Positions 41,550-52,070 are shown, counted from the stretch's first letter. The stretch: 64,000 bases of DNA from Stenotrophobium rhamnosiphilum (GCF_003052265.1 NZ_QANS01000003.1:62001-126000); one strand, 5' to 3'. Translations and numbers: made by a program. Notes: generated from the sequence alone by a model not told the origin.

Positions 41550-42152
41550 ATGGGCACGCAGAGCAGTGGCTTGTTGCACTACGAAATAGCGCAGGAAGCA
41601 GCCAGAGTGATTTGTGAAGAGCAGGTCACCGACTATCGCTTGGCCAAGCAAAAGGCCGCGGAACGACTTGGCTTAGGCTCACGCGCTTCTTTGCCCGACA
41701 ACGCCACCGTGCAGCAGGCAGTGCTCGAATATCAGCGCTTGTTTGGTGGCGAGGAATACACCGAGCATTTAGCGCGCCTACGTCGCACGGCAGTGCAGGC
41801 GATGAAATGGCTGGCCGATTTTCAGCCGCGTTTAGTCGGCGGCGCAGTAAGTGGCGCCATCAATGCGACGCATCACGTACAACTCCATGCCTTCCACGAA
41901 AAGGCAGAAACGCTGGATGTTTTTCTACAAGATCGCGGCATTCACTATGAGCTCGGTGACCGCCGCTATCGCTACTCCAACGGTCAGGAACATGAAATTC
42001 CATTGGCGAGTTTTGACGCTGATGGCATTGGCGTCGATGTCGCTATTTTCCCGATTGACGATCAGCGACGTCCGCCGCTGAATCCCGCTGACGGCCTGAG
42101 CTACAAGCGCCTTGATCTTGCGGCGGTACAAAACCTGCTCGAAAACAGTTAA
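41550..42152 (+). CDS. Conserved hypothetical protein, nucleotidyltransferase-like C-terminal half
   Basis: About 200 residues. The N-terminal half is helical (YEIAQEAARVICEE, RLAKQKAAERLGL). The C-terminal half, from AMKWLADFQPRLVGGAVSGA onward, has the look of a nucleotidyltransferase-like fold (the GGAVSGA region followed by VQLHAF and LDVFLQD), but the usual catalytic Asp pair is not obvious. I recall similar proteins annotated only as hypothetical in gammaproteobacteria. The ATG at 41550 is used; a GTG three codons earlier is an alternative. It lies 74 bases after mrcA and is convergent with hemP. Confidence 0.7.
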   Translation: MGTQSSGLLHYEIAQEAARVICEEQVTDYRLAKQKAAERLGLGSRASLPDNATVQQAVLEYQRLFGGEEYTEHLARLRRTAVQAMKWLADFQPRLVGGAVSGAINATHHVQLHAFHEKAETLDVFLQDRGIHYELGDRRYRYSNGQEHEIPLASFDADGIGVDVAIFPIDDQRRPPLNPADGLSYKRLDLAAVQNLLENS

Positions 42153-42195
42153 ACCTGTGCTCGCAAAAGCACCTGAGCGCTCGAAGCAACGAGCC

Positions 42196-42387
42196 TTATT
42201 TGGTCAGCAAAAGTTTTCCCTGTCGCGTGGCGCGCAGCCAATACACATTGTCGCCATGCCGAATTGGGATGCAGTCCATTCCTGCCAGTAGGGCGCGGCT
42301 GTTAATTTCGCCTTGCGGGCTTCGGCTGTTTGCATTCGCTTGGCCAACGCGCGGGGATTGGACAATATTTTTTTGCAGTATGGTCAA
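42196..42387 (-). CDS. hemP: Hemin uptake protein HemP
   Basis: A 63-residue protein whose C-terminal half INSRALLAGMDCIPIRHGDN and LRATRQGKLLLTK is the HemP pattern. HemP supports haem uptake in several proteobacteria, possibly as a regulator or small membrane-linked factor. The start is an unusual TTG at 42387, supported by the Shine-Dalgarno sequence AGGAG seven bases upstream. A promoter with an overlapping Fur box lies about 50 bases upstream. No haem receptor or transporter is adjacent, so the gene is an orphan here. Confidence 0.85.
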   Translation of the reverse strand: MTILQKNIVQSPRVGQANANSRSPQGEINSRALLAGMDCIPIRHGDNVYWLRATRQGKLLLTK

Positions 42388-42433
42388 AGCGCAGCTCCTG
42401 AAGACTTGTTGTGGATAGTGCTAAGTTGTTCTC

Positions 42434-42462
42434 AGCATAATTCAAATAATAATCATTCTCAA
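42434..42462 (-). promoter_or_regulatory. hemP promoter overlapped by a Fur box
   Basis: On the minus strand TTGAGA (42462-42457) and TATGCT (42439-42434) are spaced by exactly 17 bases. The spacer and -35 box form GAGAATGATTATTATTTG, a good match to the Fur consensus GATAATGATAATCATTATC. Iron-bound Fur would block this promoter, so hemP should be expressed when iron is scarce. Confidence 0.75.
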
Positions 42463-42511
42463 CAAATTAAGGCTGCTGATTTAGCTGTTTTGACGTTTCT
42501 TCTCTGAATCG

Positions 42512-42640
42512 ACACCTCCACGCTTGCGCGGCCACTTGTAGATGGCATCTCTGCACGAACAACCCCGTTCCTGCGCGGCCACTAAGGAATGGGCGTCGCT
42601 GCACGAACACCTCCGCTCCTGCGCATCCGGCAACTGCTCC
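42512..42640. repeat. Three tandem copies of a 47-48 base GC-rich unit
   Basis: Units start near 42512, 42559 and 42607, each opening with ACA(C/A)C(T/C)CC followed by a CTTGCGC or CCTGCGC core; the first two close with a CTGCACGA-type segment. They lie in the 421-base gap between hemP and gltA, which otherwise holds the Fur-controlled promoter, a GC-rich stretch up to 42760 and the gltA terminator. No convincing gene is seen there. Confidence 0.6.
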
Positions 42641-42762
42641 TGCGTTGCTCTACTTCGGGCATCCTTGCCCTCACCATGCGCCCGCGGAGGTACAGAACTT
42701 CCCTGTTCATCTGTCGCTCGCGCGCATCCTGCGCCCGCGACATGCCGGCCATCCATGGCCAT

Positions 42763-42789
42763 AAAAAAAGCCCTCCGAAGAGGGCTTTT
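42763..42789 (-). terminator. Terminator after gltA
   Basis: AAAAGCCCTC and GAGGGCTTTT form a 10-base stem around the tetraloop CGAA, with an A-run giving T residues on the minus strand. It lies 20 bases beyond the gltA stop. Confidence 0.9.
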
Positions 42790-42808
42790 AGATACAACTT
42801 AGCAACTT

Positions 42809-44104
<1,296 letters not shown>

Positions 44105-44124
44105 GCTGCTCTCCATCTCAAAAA

Positions 44125-45387
44125 CTAAACTGGGTAATGCGCCGGATAGGGCAAGCGGGCTGCGCCACTATCCACTGCTGCACGAGCGACCGCCGGTGCG
44201 ACGATATCGCGCAGACGGGGATCGATCGGCTTGGGAATGATGTAATCAGGGCCGAAGGATAACGAGTTTTTACGGTAGGCCGCTAGCACTTCTTGCGGTA
44301 CTGGCTGTTTTGCCAGTTCAGCAATGGCTTTAACAGCGGCCACTTTCATCGCGCTATTGATCGTACGCGCACGCACGTCCAAAGCTCCGCGGAAAATAAA
44401 CGGGAAGCACAGGACATTATTGACCTGATTTGGATAATCGCTGCGGCCGGTTGCCATGATCAGATCTTTACGCACGGACCATGCCGCTTCCGGCAAAATT
44501 TCTGGCACAGGATTCGATAAAGCAAAGATCAGCGGATTTTCCGCCATCAGCATCAGCCATTCCGGCTTCATCAGGCCAGGTCCCGATACGCCGATAAACA
44601 CATCGGCACCCGCCAGCGCACCCGCCAGCGAACGACGCTCGGCTGAAGCTGCGGAAGCAAATTCGAGTTTTTCTTTATTGAGCTTGGAGAAGTCATCACG
44701 GTCGCGATGAATCACGCCCTTGCGATCAACCAGCAACATGTTCTCGCGGCGCGCGCCCAAATCCACCGCCAAGCGCATCGACGCGATACCCGCCGCGCCT
44801 GCACCGAGGCAGACAATGCGCACGTCTTCAATCTTTTTACCGACCAGTTCCAAGGCATTGATCAGACCCGCACAAAGCACAATCGCGGTGCCATGCTGGT
44901 CGTCGTGGAATACCGGGATATCAAGGCGCTCAATCAGCGCATCTTCGATTTCGAAACAAGATGGCGCAGCGATGTCTTCTAAATTGATACCGCCAAACGT
45001 CGGCGCAATACGCGCGACGGTGTCGATAAAGTCTTTCGGCTCTTTAGCGTCGACTTCGATATCGAACACGTCGATATCAGCAAATTTCTTAAACAGAACC
45101 GCTTTGCCTTCCATCACCGGCTTGCCGGCGAGGGCACCGCAGTCGCCAAGACCCAGAACGGCCGTACCGTTGGAGATCACGGCAACAAGATTGCCTTTGG
45201 CGGTGTAACGATAGGCATCTTCAGGATTCGCCTGAATCGCCAGTACGGGTTCAGCGACGCCGGGCGTGTAAGCCAGCGACAACTCCTCAGGCGTCGAAAA
45301 GCCCTTGGTGATTTCAATGCCGAGTTTTCCCGGACGGGGAAACTCGTGGTAATCCAGTGCTGCTTTTTTGAGTTCTTCGTTCGTCAT
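44125..45387 (-). CDS. Malic enzyme, short form without PTA domain
   Basis: A 420-residue enzyme that decarboxylates malate to pyruvate with NAD or NADP. Blocks include [12 protein letters not shown], the catalytic region [20 protein letters not shown] with [20 protein letters not shown], the metal site in [12 protein letters not shown] and [11 protein letters not shown], and the nucleotide motif [10 protein letters not shown]. It ends at the catalytic domain and lacks the phosphotransacetylase-like tail of the long MaeB form. It lies 20 bases from gltA on the same strand, so malate use and citrate synthesis may be expressed together. The coenzyme preference cannot be told by eye. Confidence 0.93.
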   Translation of the reverse strand: MTNEELKKAALDYHEFPRPGKLGIEITKGFSTPEELSLAYTPGVAEPVLAIQANPEDAYRYTAKGNLVAVISNGTAVLGLGDCGALAGKPVMEGKAVLFKKFADIDVFDIEVDAKEPKDFIDTVARIAPTFGGINLEDIAAPSCFEIEDALIERLDIPVFHDDQHGTAIVLCAGLINALELVGKKIEDVRIVCLGAGAAGIASMRLAVDLGARRENMLLVDRKGVIHRDRDDFSKLNKEKLEFASAASAERRSLAGALAGADVFIGVSGPGLMKPEWLMLMAENPLIFALSNPVPEILPEAAWSVRKDLIMATGRSDYPNQVNNVLCFPFIFRGALDVRARTINSAMKVAAVKAIAELAKQPVPQEVLAAYRKNSLSFGPDYIIPKPIDPRLRDIVAPAVARAAVDSGAARLPYPAHYPV

Positions 45388-45468
45388 AAATTCTTAGCGC
45401 AGTGCCATCTGCACAGATACGCGTGGAGAATATTCGCGGGTGGCGATAAAGAACCCACCCGAAACGAC

Positions 45469-45490
45469 AAAGCCGCCCGTAGGCGGCTTT
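45469..45490 (-). terminator. Terminator-like hairpin after rpmE
   Basis: AAAGCCGCC (45469-45477) pairs with GGCGGCTTT (45482-45490) around a 4-base loop, 26 bases past the rpmE stop. The T tract on the minus strand is short, so strength is uncertain. Confidence 0.65.
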
Positions 45491-45516
45491 GCACAAATGC
45501 AAACCGCGACAGCCAA

Positions 45517-45735
45517 TTAAGCGGCAGTAGCGCTCTTGGTGGTGTAGCGCTTGTTGAACTTGTCCACGCGACCGCCGACGTCAGCAACTTTCTGCTTGCC
45601 GGTATAGAACGGGTGGCAGTTGGCGCATACGTCCAAGAACAAAGGCTTGGTCACAGTGGAACGCGTGGTGAACGCGTGACCGCAGCTGCACTTAACAGCA
45701 ACGTCTGCGTAGCCGGGGTGAATTTCGGGTTTCAT
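45517..45735 (-). CDS. rpmE: Ribosomal protein L31, zinc-binding form
   Basis: A 72-residue 50S subunit protein: [20 protein letters not shown], then [20 protein letters not shown] and [11 protein letters not shown]. The four cysteines (CSC and CANC) mark the zinc-containing C-plus form used when zinc is sufficient. The start at 45735 matches known L31 N-termini. Confidence 0.96.
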   Translation of the reverse strand: MKPEIHPGYADVAVKCSCGHAFTTRSTVTKPLFLDVCANCHPFYTGKQKVADVGGRVDKFNKRYTTKSATAA

Positions 45736-45818
45736 TGCTAAAGTCCAGGCGAAACAATAAAGGGCGCGCAGTCTACTGAAATAGTCAAGATACGGCAAGG
45801 CCTGAGCCACTCTTTGGC

Positions 45819-46007
45819 CTATTCGTCCTCTGCCGCGACGATCACAGTGAACTCGCCACTGCCGTCATCGACGTTAAGACGTACCACCATAGGCCGACAG
45901 CAAACTGAGCAGTCTTCGGTATAAACCGCTGATCCGGCGGACAAGTCCAGCTCTAAGACGATTTCCTCCCAGCAAGCTGGGCAGGTGACAAACGCGTCTT
46001 CGAGCAT
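45819..46007 (-). CDS. CPXCG-motif cysteine-rich small protein
   Basis: A 62-residue protein, [20 protein letters not shown] then [11 protein letters not shown] and a C-terminal acidic tail. Two CxxC pairs form a likely zinc knuckle; the first pair reads CPAC-W where family members often have CPYCG. It starts 17 bases after the hemW stop. The role is unknown. Confidence 0.8.
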   Translation of the reverse strand: MLEDAFVTCPACWEEIVLELDLSAGSAVYTEDCSVCCRPMVVRLNVDDGSGEFTVIVAAEDE

Positions 46008-46024
46008 GCGTAAAAGTCCTCGAA

Positions 46025-47173
46025 CTAATCCAAAAACAGCGTCAGCAGAGTATTTAAATGACGCTGTCCGAGCGCACTCGCCCTGACTTTGCCATCGCCT
46101 TCCTCGACCAGACCCAGCTTGCGCGCTTCCACCAGGCCTGTCGCATCGGCATTCCAAGCCAGCCCGGTGCGAGCTTCATATGTGGGGATGGCAAAGCCGC
46201 TATTCAAGCGTAGCGCGTTGAGCATGAACTCAAACGGAAGCTCCTTGGCCGCCACCACGCGATCTTCCTGCGCCGACTCCGCAGTCCCCGCTTGCTCCTG
46301 ATAGAGCCGCGGATGCTTCTGTCGCGCGCGGCGACGGACTTCACCATTCATTGTCCGCTTGCCGTGAGCGCCCGCGCCGATGCCTAAATAATCACCAAAG
46401 CCCCAATAATTGAGATTGTGGCGACTCTGTCGGCCAGTCTGCGCATAGGCCGAGACCTCGTACTGCTGATAACCGTGAGCCGCGAGCAGTTGCTGACCCT
46501 GTTCCTGCATCGTCCAAGACGCATCGTCGTCCGGAAGTGCGGGTGGTCGAGCAGCGAACTCCGTATTCGGCTCCAGCGTCAGTTGGTAATAAGAGATGTG
46601 ATCAGGTTTCAGATCAATCAGGCCCTGCAAATCTGTTCTCGCCTGCTCAACAGTTTGCTGCGGCAGTGCGTACATCATGTCGAGATTGAGATTGTCGAAG
46701 CCACAGCGTCGCGCGATTTCTACTGCGCGGCGCGCCTGTGCAGGATCGTGAATACGACCCAAAGCCTTGAGGCGCTCCGCGTCCAAACTCTGCACGCCAA
46801 TCGACAGTCTATTAATGCCCGCTTCGCGATACTCAGCGAAATGCGCTTCATCAACAGTGCCCGGATTGGATTCAAGCGTGATCTCAATATCCGCCGCAAA
46901 CACGAGACGCTTCTGCACTTCACTCAACACACGCTTCATCGCGCGGCCCGAAAACAAACTCGGCGTGCCGCCGCCCATGAAGATGCTCAGCAGCGGCCGT
47001 GATTCAGCTTGTCGTTCGAGTTCGAAATCGAGATCGCGCAACAGCGCGTCGATGTAGTCATCTTCCGGAACTTCGCCACGCAAGGCGTGCGAGTTGAAAT
47101 CGCAGTACGGGCATTTGCGCACGCACCAAGGAAAATGCAGGTAAAGCGATAGCGGGAGATCAGACGCCGACAT
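46025..47173 (-). CDS. hemW: HemW, radical SAM haem chaperone (coproporphyrinogen oxidase-like)
   Basis: A 382-residue radical-SAM protein. The 4Fe-4S motif is FPWCVRKCPYCDFNSH (CxxxCxxC), followed by SIFMGGGTPSLF, IEITLESNPGTVD and INRLSIGVQSLD, with a C-terminal HemW domain. It lacks the N-terminal extension of true HemN, so a haem-delivery role is more likely than haem synthesis. The ATG at 47173 overlaps the rdgB end by 14 bases. Confidence 0.93.
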   Translation of the reverse strand: MSASDLPLSLYLHFPWCVRKCPYCDFNSHALRGEVPEDDYIDALLRDLDFELERQAESRPLLSIFMGGGTPSLFSGRAMKRVLSEVQKRLVFAADIEITLESNPGTVDEAHFAEYREAGINRLSIGVQSLDAERLKALGRIHDPAQARRAVEIARRCGFDNLNLDMMYALPQQTVEQARTDLQGLIDLKPDHISYYQLTLEPNTEFAARPPALPDDDASWTMQEQGQQLLAAHGYQQYEVSAYAQTGRQSRHNLNYWGFGDYLGIGAGAHGKRTMNGEVRRRARQKHPRLYQEQAGTAESAQEDRVVAAKELPFEFMLNALRLNSGFAIPTYEARTGLAWNADATGLVEARKLGLVEEGDGKVRASALGQRHLNTLLTLFLD

Positions 47174-47762
47174 CGACGAGTGAAGAATAAAGATGCTTGG
47201 CAGCACGGCCGCGATGGCTGATTTTATTTTTCACCGCAGCATCCAACTCCGCCGCAGCGCATTTGTGCTCAGCGACATAGAACAGCGGGTCGTAACCAAA
47301 ACCGTGGTTGCCGTGCGGGTTGCTCAGAATCGAGCCGCGCCATAAACCCTGCGCGATGATCGGCAGCGGATCGTTAGCGTCACGCAGAAAAGTCATCACA
47401 CAAACAAAACGCGCAGTGCGCTTGCCATCCGGCACGCCTTTGAGAGCTTGCAGAAGTTTCTGATTGTTCTGTGCATCGGTTGCACCTTCGCCCGCATAGC
47501 GCGCAGACAACACGCCGGGCGCGCCATCGAGTGCGTCGACTTGCAGGCCAGAGTCGTCAGCAATCGCAGGCAATCCAGACACCAGCGAAGCATGACGCGC
47601 TTTCAGCAGCGCATTTTCGACAAAGGTGGATGCCGGTTCATCAGCACCGCCATCGGTGAAATCCGACAAGAGCCGCAACTTCCAGCCCAAGGGCGCGAGC
47701 ATCGCCTGCATCTCGGCGAGCTTGCCCTCGTTACGACTGGCCAGTACGGCTTCCTTAATCAT
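47160..47762 (-). CDS. rdgB: Non-canonical purine NTP pyrophosphatase (ITP/XTP/dITP)
   Basis: A 200-residue HAM1-family enzyme that removes deaminated purine nucleotides. Signatures are VLASRNEGKLAEMQ, FVENALLKARHASLVSGLPA with ADDSGLQVDALDGAPGVLSA, and the C-terminal GNHGFGYDPLFYV and ISHRGRA. It lies one base after rph, in the common rph-rdgB-hemW order. Confidence 0.95.
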   Translation of the reverse strand: MIKEAVLASRNEGKLAEMQAMLAPLGWKLRLLSDFTDGGADEPASTFVENALLKARHASLVSGLPAIADDSGLQVDALDGAPGVLSARYAGEGATDAQNNQKLLQALKGVPDGKRTARFVCVMTFLRDANDPLPIIAQGLWRGSILSNPHGNHGFGYDPLFYVAEHKCAAAELDAAVKNKISHRGRAAKHLYSSLVDVGV

Positions 47763-47763
47763 T

Positions 47764-48480
47764 TTATTTTCCGAGCGCTTCGCGCTGGGCTTGCAGCAAT
47801 TGCTGAATGCCCGTCGTTGCCAAGTTCAGCAACTCATCCAGCTCTTCGCGGCGGAAAGCGTGGCCTTCGGCCGTGCCCTGCACTTCGATAAAACCGCCGG
47901 CTTCGTTCATGACGACATTCATGTCGCACTCGCAAGCCGAGTCTTCAGCGTAGTCCAAATCCAATACTGGGGCGCCGTTATAAATACCCACCGACACCGC
48001 CGCAATCTGGCCATGGATCGGATTGCCTTTGAGCTTGCCGCGCTTTTTCAGCACTTCAATCGCATCAACCATCGCAACATAAGCGCCAGTGATCGCCGCG
48101 GTACGCGTGCCGCCATCAGCCTGCAGCACATCGCAATCGAGCGTGATTGTGTAACCAGCCAGCGCATTCAAATCGACTGCAGCGCGCAGCGAGCGGCCAA
48201 TCAAGCGTTGAATTTCCTGTGTACGCCCGCTCTGCTTGCCCTGTGCGGCTTCGCGACGGTTACGGTCGTTGGTGGCGCGCGGCAACATGCCGTATTCGGC
48301 CGTTACCCAACCGCCACCATCCTTCTTCCACGACGGGCCACGCTCTTCAACCGTGGCATTACACAGCACACGGGTGTCGCCAAAGCTGACTAATACCGAA
48401 CCTTCGGCATGCTTGGTGAAGCCACGTTCAATCGTGACAGTGCGGAGTTGGTCGGGAGTGCGGCCGGAGGGACGAGACAT
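47764..48480 (-). CDS. rph: Ribonuclease PH
   Basis: A 238-residue phosphorolytic 3'-exonuclease that trims tRNA ends. Signatures are [78 protein letters not shown] and a C-terminal [14 protein letters not shown]. The ATG at 48480 gives a typical length. Confidence 0.96.
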   Translation of the reverse strand: MSRPSGRTPDQLRTVTIERGFTKHAEGSVLVSFGDTRVLCNATVEERGPSWKKDGGGWVTAEYGMLPRATNDRNRREAAQGKQSGRTQEIQRLIGRSLRAAVDLNALAGYTITLDCDVLQADGGTRTAAITGAYVAMVDAIEVLKKRGKLKGNPIHGQIAAVSVGIYNGAPVLDLDYAEDSACECDMNVVMNEAGGFIEVQGTAEGHAFRREELDELLNLATTGIQQLLQAQREALGK

Positions 48481-48545
48481 GGGAGAGCCTACAAATATGG
48501 GCGCGAAGTATACGGCCAGACAGGCCATCGCCCTACAATAGCCCC

Positions 48546-48971
48546 ATGAACATTGATGATCTTGCAGAAACTTTCGAGCTCCTTGGCGACTGGGAGGAGC
48601 GTTACCGCTTCATTATTGACCTCGGCCGCAAACTGCCGCCGATGCCTGAAACCGACCATAACGAGACCAATAAGGTCCGTGGCTGTATGTCACAGGTTTG
48701 GCTGACGCATCAGGTGGAGCAGGGCCCGCCACTGAAACTCGTCTTTCAGGGCGACTCCGACTCGCATTTGGTTAAAGGCCTGATCGCGCTGCTGTTTCAG
48801 CTCTGCTCGGATCAGACCCCGCAAGAGATTCTGGCGCTGGATATTGAATCCGCCTTCACCCGACTCGGCCTCGAAAATCACATCACCATGAATCGCCGCA
48901 ACGGTTTTTACGCCATGGTTGAGCGCATTCGCGCGATGGCAACGAACTATGCCGCCGCTCAGACGTCATAA
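48546..48971 (+). CDS. SufE-family sulfur-acceptor protein
   Basis: A 141-residue protein with the SufE fold pattern: [20 protein letters not shown], the active-site Cys in [11 protein letters not shown], and [20 protein letters not shown]. SufE-type proteins take sulfane sulfur from a cysteine desulfurase. No suf or csd gene is next to it, so the partner enzyme is elsewhere. Divergent from rph by 65 bases. Confidence 0.9.
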   Translation: MNIDDLAETFELLGDWEERYRFIIDLGRKLPPMPETDHNETNKVRGCMSQVWLTHQVEQGPPLKLVFQGDSDSHLVKGLIALLFQLCSDQTPQEILALDIESAFTRLGLENHITMNRRNGFYAMVERIRAMATNYAAAQTS

Positions 48972-49020
48972 ATCCAGCCTACAATCAGGCCCCTGTTAAA
49001 AAAATGTAAAGGAACAGCGT

Positions 49021-49980
49021 ATGGCTATCGGAAATCTCGTCTTTTTTGCCTTTGTCGCTTTTGCACTGGTCACGATTCTTAAAGGCTTTGTCGTCGTTCG
49101 ACAGGGCATGGAATACACCATCGAACGCTTCGGCAAATATCGCACGACGTTCACGCCCGGCCCGCACTGGATGGTGCCGTGGTTCGATCGCATCGGCCGC
49201 CGCCTTTCCTTGATGGAACAGGTGCTCGACGTTCCTTCACAGGAAGTCATCACCAAAGACAACGCCATGGTTGGCGTCGACGGCGTGGTGTTCTACCAGG
49301 TGCTCGATGCGCCGAAAGCCGCATACGAAGTGCAGAACCTTGAGTTCGCCATCATGCAGCTCACGCAGACCAATCTGCGTACCGTGATGGGCTCGATGGA
49401 TCTCGACGAATTGTTGAGCCAGCGCGATCACATCAACACCAAGTTGCTGACTGTTGTCGATGCCGCAACCACGCCTTGGGGCGTCAAAGTCACGCGTATC
49501 GAAATCAAAGACATTCGCCCACCTGCCGATCTGGTTGAGAGCATGGGCCGCCAGATGAAAGCTGAGCGCGACAAGCGCGCCTCGATTCTGGAATCCGAAG
49601 GCATGAAACAGTCCGCCATTCTGAAAGCAGAAGGCGCACGCCAAGCACAGGTGCTCACCGCCGAAGGCGAGAAGCAGCAGATGATTCTGGATGCAGAAGG
49701 TCGCAAAGAAGCGGCTTTCCGTGACGCTGAAGCACGTGAACGTCAGGCCGAAGCTGAAGCCAAAGCCGTCATGATGGTGAGTCAGGCGATTTCAAAAGGC
49801 GATGTACAGGCGGTCAATTATTTTGTTGCCACCAAGTACATCGAAGCGCTCGGCCAGATCGCCACCAGCCCGAATCAGAAGTTGGTGCTGATGCCGCTGG
49901 AAGCGGGCGGCGTCATCGGCGCACTCGGCGGCATTGCTGAACTCGCCAAAAACGCAGGCGTGAGCATCACCAAACCTTAA
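49021..49980 (+). CDS. SPFH/stomatin-family membrane protein (QmcA-like)
   Basis: A 319-residue protein: an N-terminal TM helix (residues 4-24), the SPFH domain (KGFVVVRQGMEYTIERFGKY to about residue 190), then a long charged coiled coil rich in Ala, Glu and Lys (about 175-260). QmcA/HflK-like proteins form large ring assemblies at the inner membrane and influence lipid or protease function. It is paired with the NfeD-like gene that starts 13 bases later, the usual arrangement. Confidence 0.92.
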   Translation: MAIGNLVFFAFVAFALVTILKGFVVVRQGMEYTIERFGKYRTTFTPGPHWMVPWFDRIGRRLSLMEQVLDVPSQEVITKDNAMVGVDGVVFYQVLDAPKAAYEVQNLEFAIMQLTQTNLRTVMGSMDLDELLSQRDHINTKLLTVVDAATTPWGVKVTRIEIKDIRPPADLVESMGRQMKAERDKRASILESEGMKQSAILKAEGARQAQVLTAEGEKQQMILDAEGRKEAAFRDAEARERQAEAEAKAVMMVSQAISKGDVQAVNYFVATKYIEALGQIATSPNQKLVLMPLEAGGVIGALGGIAELAKNAGVSITKP

Positions 49981-49993
49981 CGTGGAGAACAGC

Positions 49994-50422
49994 ATGGATT
50001 TGCTCTACTGGCATTGGTTGGTTCTTGGCTTGGGCTTGCTCTGCGCAGAAATGCTGATCGCCAGCGAATTTGTTTTGCTGTGGATGGGCGTTTCAGCAGT
50101 CGTAGTCGGCTTGCTGACCATGCTGCTGCCACTCAACTGGCAGATTGAACTGGTGCTGTTTGGCGTGCTGTCGATCGTCAGCTATTTCACCTATCGCAAA
50201 TTTCGCCCAACGATTGAGAACGACAAACCAACTCTGAATCGTCGCGGCCATTCTTATATCGGCCGCGTTTTCGAGTTGAGTGAAGCCATCGTCAACGGCA
50301 TGGGCAAAGTGCATGTGGATGACAGCCAATGGCGCGTCTCAGGTCCAGACACAGCCGCGGGTAGTCGCGTACGCGTCATCGAAGTCGATGGCACAACCTT
50401 CAAAGTAGAGTTAGCGGAATAA
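49994..50422 (+). CDS. NfeD-family membrane protein
   Basis: A 142-residue protein with three TM helices (about residues 6-26, 28-47 and 52-69) and a C-terminal OB-fold (SYIGRVFELSEAIVNGMGKV, then RVRVIEVDGTTFKVE). It is the short form without the protease domain. The ATG at 49994 has GGAG seven bases upstream. It works with SPFH partners; here the partner is the gene just before it. Confidence 0.9.
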   Translation: MDLLYWHWLVLGLGLLCAEMLIASEFVLLWMGVSAVVVGLLTMLLPLNWQIELVLFGVLSIVSYFTYRKFRPTIENDKPTLNRRGHSYIGRVFELSEAIVNGMGKVHVDDSQWRVSGPDTAAGSRVRVIEVDGTTFKVELAE

Positions 50423-50424
50423 AA

Positions 50425-51141
50425 ATGTCGCAGTCGCAATCACACCTCGTCGAAGATATTAGCGCCGGACTCGCAGAAGTTCGCACCAAGCTCTATAGCG
50501 TTGGCGAAGAGGTTGCGCACGTAGTCACGCACGGCCTTGGTGCCGTGTTATCAATTGCCGGCCTCACCATTCTTGTTGCACGCGCAGCGATGTATGGCGA
50601 CGTTGTTCATGTCACTGCCAGCGCCATCTTTGGCGCTTCGCTGGTGATGATGTACGCAGCATCCGCCTTGTTTCACGGCATTCAATATCCACGCGCCAAA
50701 CACATTCTGCGCGTCATTGATCACTCACTGATCTATGTGCTGATTGCTGGAACGTACACACCGTTCACACTCATCACGCTGAGCCAAAGTCCTTGGGGTT
50801 GGATTTTGTTTGGCGTGACTTGGGGCTTGGCGCTGTTCGGCATTGTCTTCAAGGTTTTCGCCACCGGAAAATTTGAAAAACTTTCGCTAGCGATTTATCT
50901 CGGCATGGGCTGGTGCGTGCTGTTCGCGATCAAACCTTTACTTGCTTCGATGCCAACGGGCGGCTTGTGGCTATTGCTGGCTGGCGGTCTCACTTATAGC
51001 GGCGGCGTTGCTTTCTATGTAATGGAACGTCTCCGTTACCACCACGCCATCTGGCATGTGTTTGTACTGGGCGGCAGCGTGTTTCACTACTTCGCAATTC
51101 TGCTCTATGTCATTCCAGGAGCGCCTGCTGTCGCGGCTTAA
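50425..51141 (+). CDS. PAQR/hemolysin III-family membrane protein (TrhA/YqfA-like)
   Basis: A 238-residue seven-TM protein. Family residues include VAHVVTHGLGAVLSIAG, AASALFHGI with a Ser and His, VIDHSLIYVLIAGTYTPF with the conserved Asp and a C-terminal His pair in YHHAIWHVFVLGGSVFHYF. These form the metal site of the CREST superfamily. It may sense or hydrolyse lipids or affect membrane energetics; true haemolysis is not implied. It starts two bases after the NfeD stop, so all three genes look co-transcribed. Confidence 0.9.
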   Translation: MSQSQSHLVEDISAGLAEVRTKLYSVGEEVAHVVTHGLGAVLSIAGLTILVARAAMYGDVVHVTASAIFGASLVMMYAASALFHGIQYPRAKHILRVIDHSLIYVLIAGTYTPFTLITLSQSPWGWILFGVTWGLALFGIVFKVFATGKFEKLSLAIYLGMGWCVLFAIKPLLASMPTGGLWLLLAGGLTYSGGVAFYVMERLRYHHAIWHVFVLGGSVFHYFAILLYVIPGAPAVAA

Positions 51142-51191
51142 AGGTTTGCGCTCATAACAACCGCGCCGTCGATGCGGACTAGAGGTGCCTC

Positions 51192-52070
51192 ATGTTCAAA
51201 GCCGTATCGAGTCCTTATCTGGTTCCTTTCGACGGCACGTTCGCACAGATCAAGGCGCCCACTAAGCCGCCTAAAAATGTTGCGGATAAGACCGCGCGCA
51301 AAGCCAAGCTCACTGAGTTAGTCGCAGAGCTCGCGCCACTGCAACACATCCTTTATGCACACAGCCAACACAGCGTGCTGTTGGTATTTCAAGCAATGGA
51401 TGCGGCGGGCAAAGACAGCACCATTCGCGCCGTACTCTCAGGTGTCGATCCCGCAGGCTGCGAAGTCACCTCATTTAAACGCCCCAGCGAAACCGAACTC
51501 GCTCACGATTTTCTCTGGCGCACCACACAGCGCCTCCCGCAACGCGGCCATCTTGGTGTTTTTAATCGCAGCTATTACGAAGAAGTACTGGCGGTACGCG
51601 TGCATCCAGATTTTCTCATTCCACAAAATCTGCCATTTCGCCCGAAGAAGCTTGCCGATCTGTGGCGGCAACGCTACGACTCGATCTGCGAACACGAACA
51701 ACATCTCGCTCGCAATGGCACGGTGATTCTCAAATTCTGGCTCAACGTTTCACGCGATGAACAGCGCGATCGTTTATTGGCGCGGTTGGACGAACCGGCA
51801 AAGAACTGGAAGTTTGAATACGGCGATCTCAGCGAACGCGCCCTATGGAAGGACTATATGTCCGCCTATCAGGACGCCCTCAACGCCACCTCACGCCCAC
51901 ACGCACCGTGGTATGCAATTCCTGCTGACAGCAAATCTTTTATGCGGATGACGGTTGCGGACATTCTTGTGCGAACACTCAAGTCCTTGGATTTGAAATA
52001 TCCGACGCTTGAGAAGGAAGAGTTGGCTAAGTTTGATGAGATGAAGGCGCAGTTGTTGAGTGGCAAGTAG
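51192..52070 (+). CDS. Polyphosphate kinase 2 family protein
   Basis: A 292-residue cytosolic kinase that uses polyphosphate to phosphorylate nucleotides. Walker A is QAMDAAGKDSTIRAV; the specificity region is SFKRPSETELAHDFLWR and the Walker-B-like region GVFNRSYYEEVL, with the C-terminal lid ARLDEPAKNWKFEYGDL. The single-domain length fits the shorter PPK2 classes; the class (I, II or III) is not decided by eye. It ends just before a repeat-filled intergenic region. Confidence 0.92.
   Translation: MFKAVSSPYLVPFDGTFAQIKAPTKPPKNVADKTARKAKLTELVAELAPLQHILYAHSQHSVLLVFQAMDAAGKDSTIRAVLSGVDPAGCEVTSFKRPSETELAHDFLWRTTQRLPQRGHLGVFNRSYYEEVLAVRVHPDFLIPQNLPFRPKKLADLWRQRYDSICEHEQHLARNGTVILKFWLNVSRDEQRDRLLARLDEPAKNWKFEYGDLSERALWKDYMSAYQDALNATSRPHAPWYAIPADSKSFMRMTVADILVRTLKSLDLKYPTLEKEELAKFDEMKAQLLSGK

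Noticed and set aside
42512-42640. CRISPR array
   Set aside because: The repeating units are adjacent and degenerate with no unique spacers, and no cas gene is present in the window.
42481-42762. 93-codon Cys/Arg-rich frame between hemP and gltA
   Set aside because: It is a translation of the tandem repeat region; no start signal and no family resemblance.
46025-47173. Oxygen-independent coproporphyrinogen oxidase HemN
   Set aside because: It lacks the HemN N-terminal extension, and the rph-rdgB neighbourhood fits HemW.
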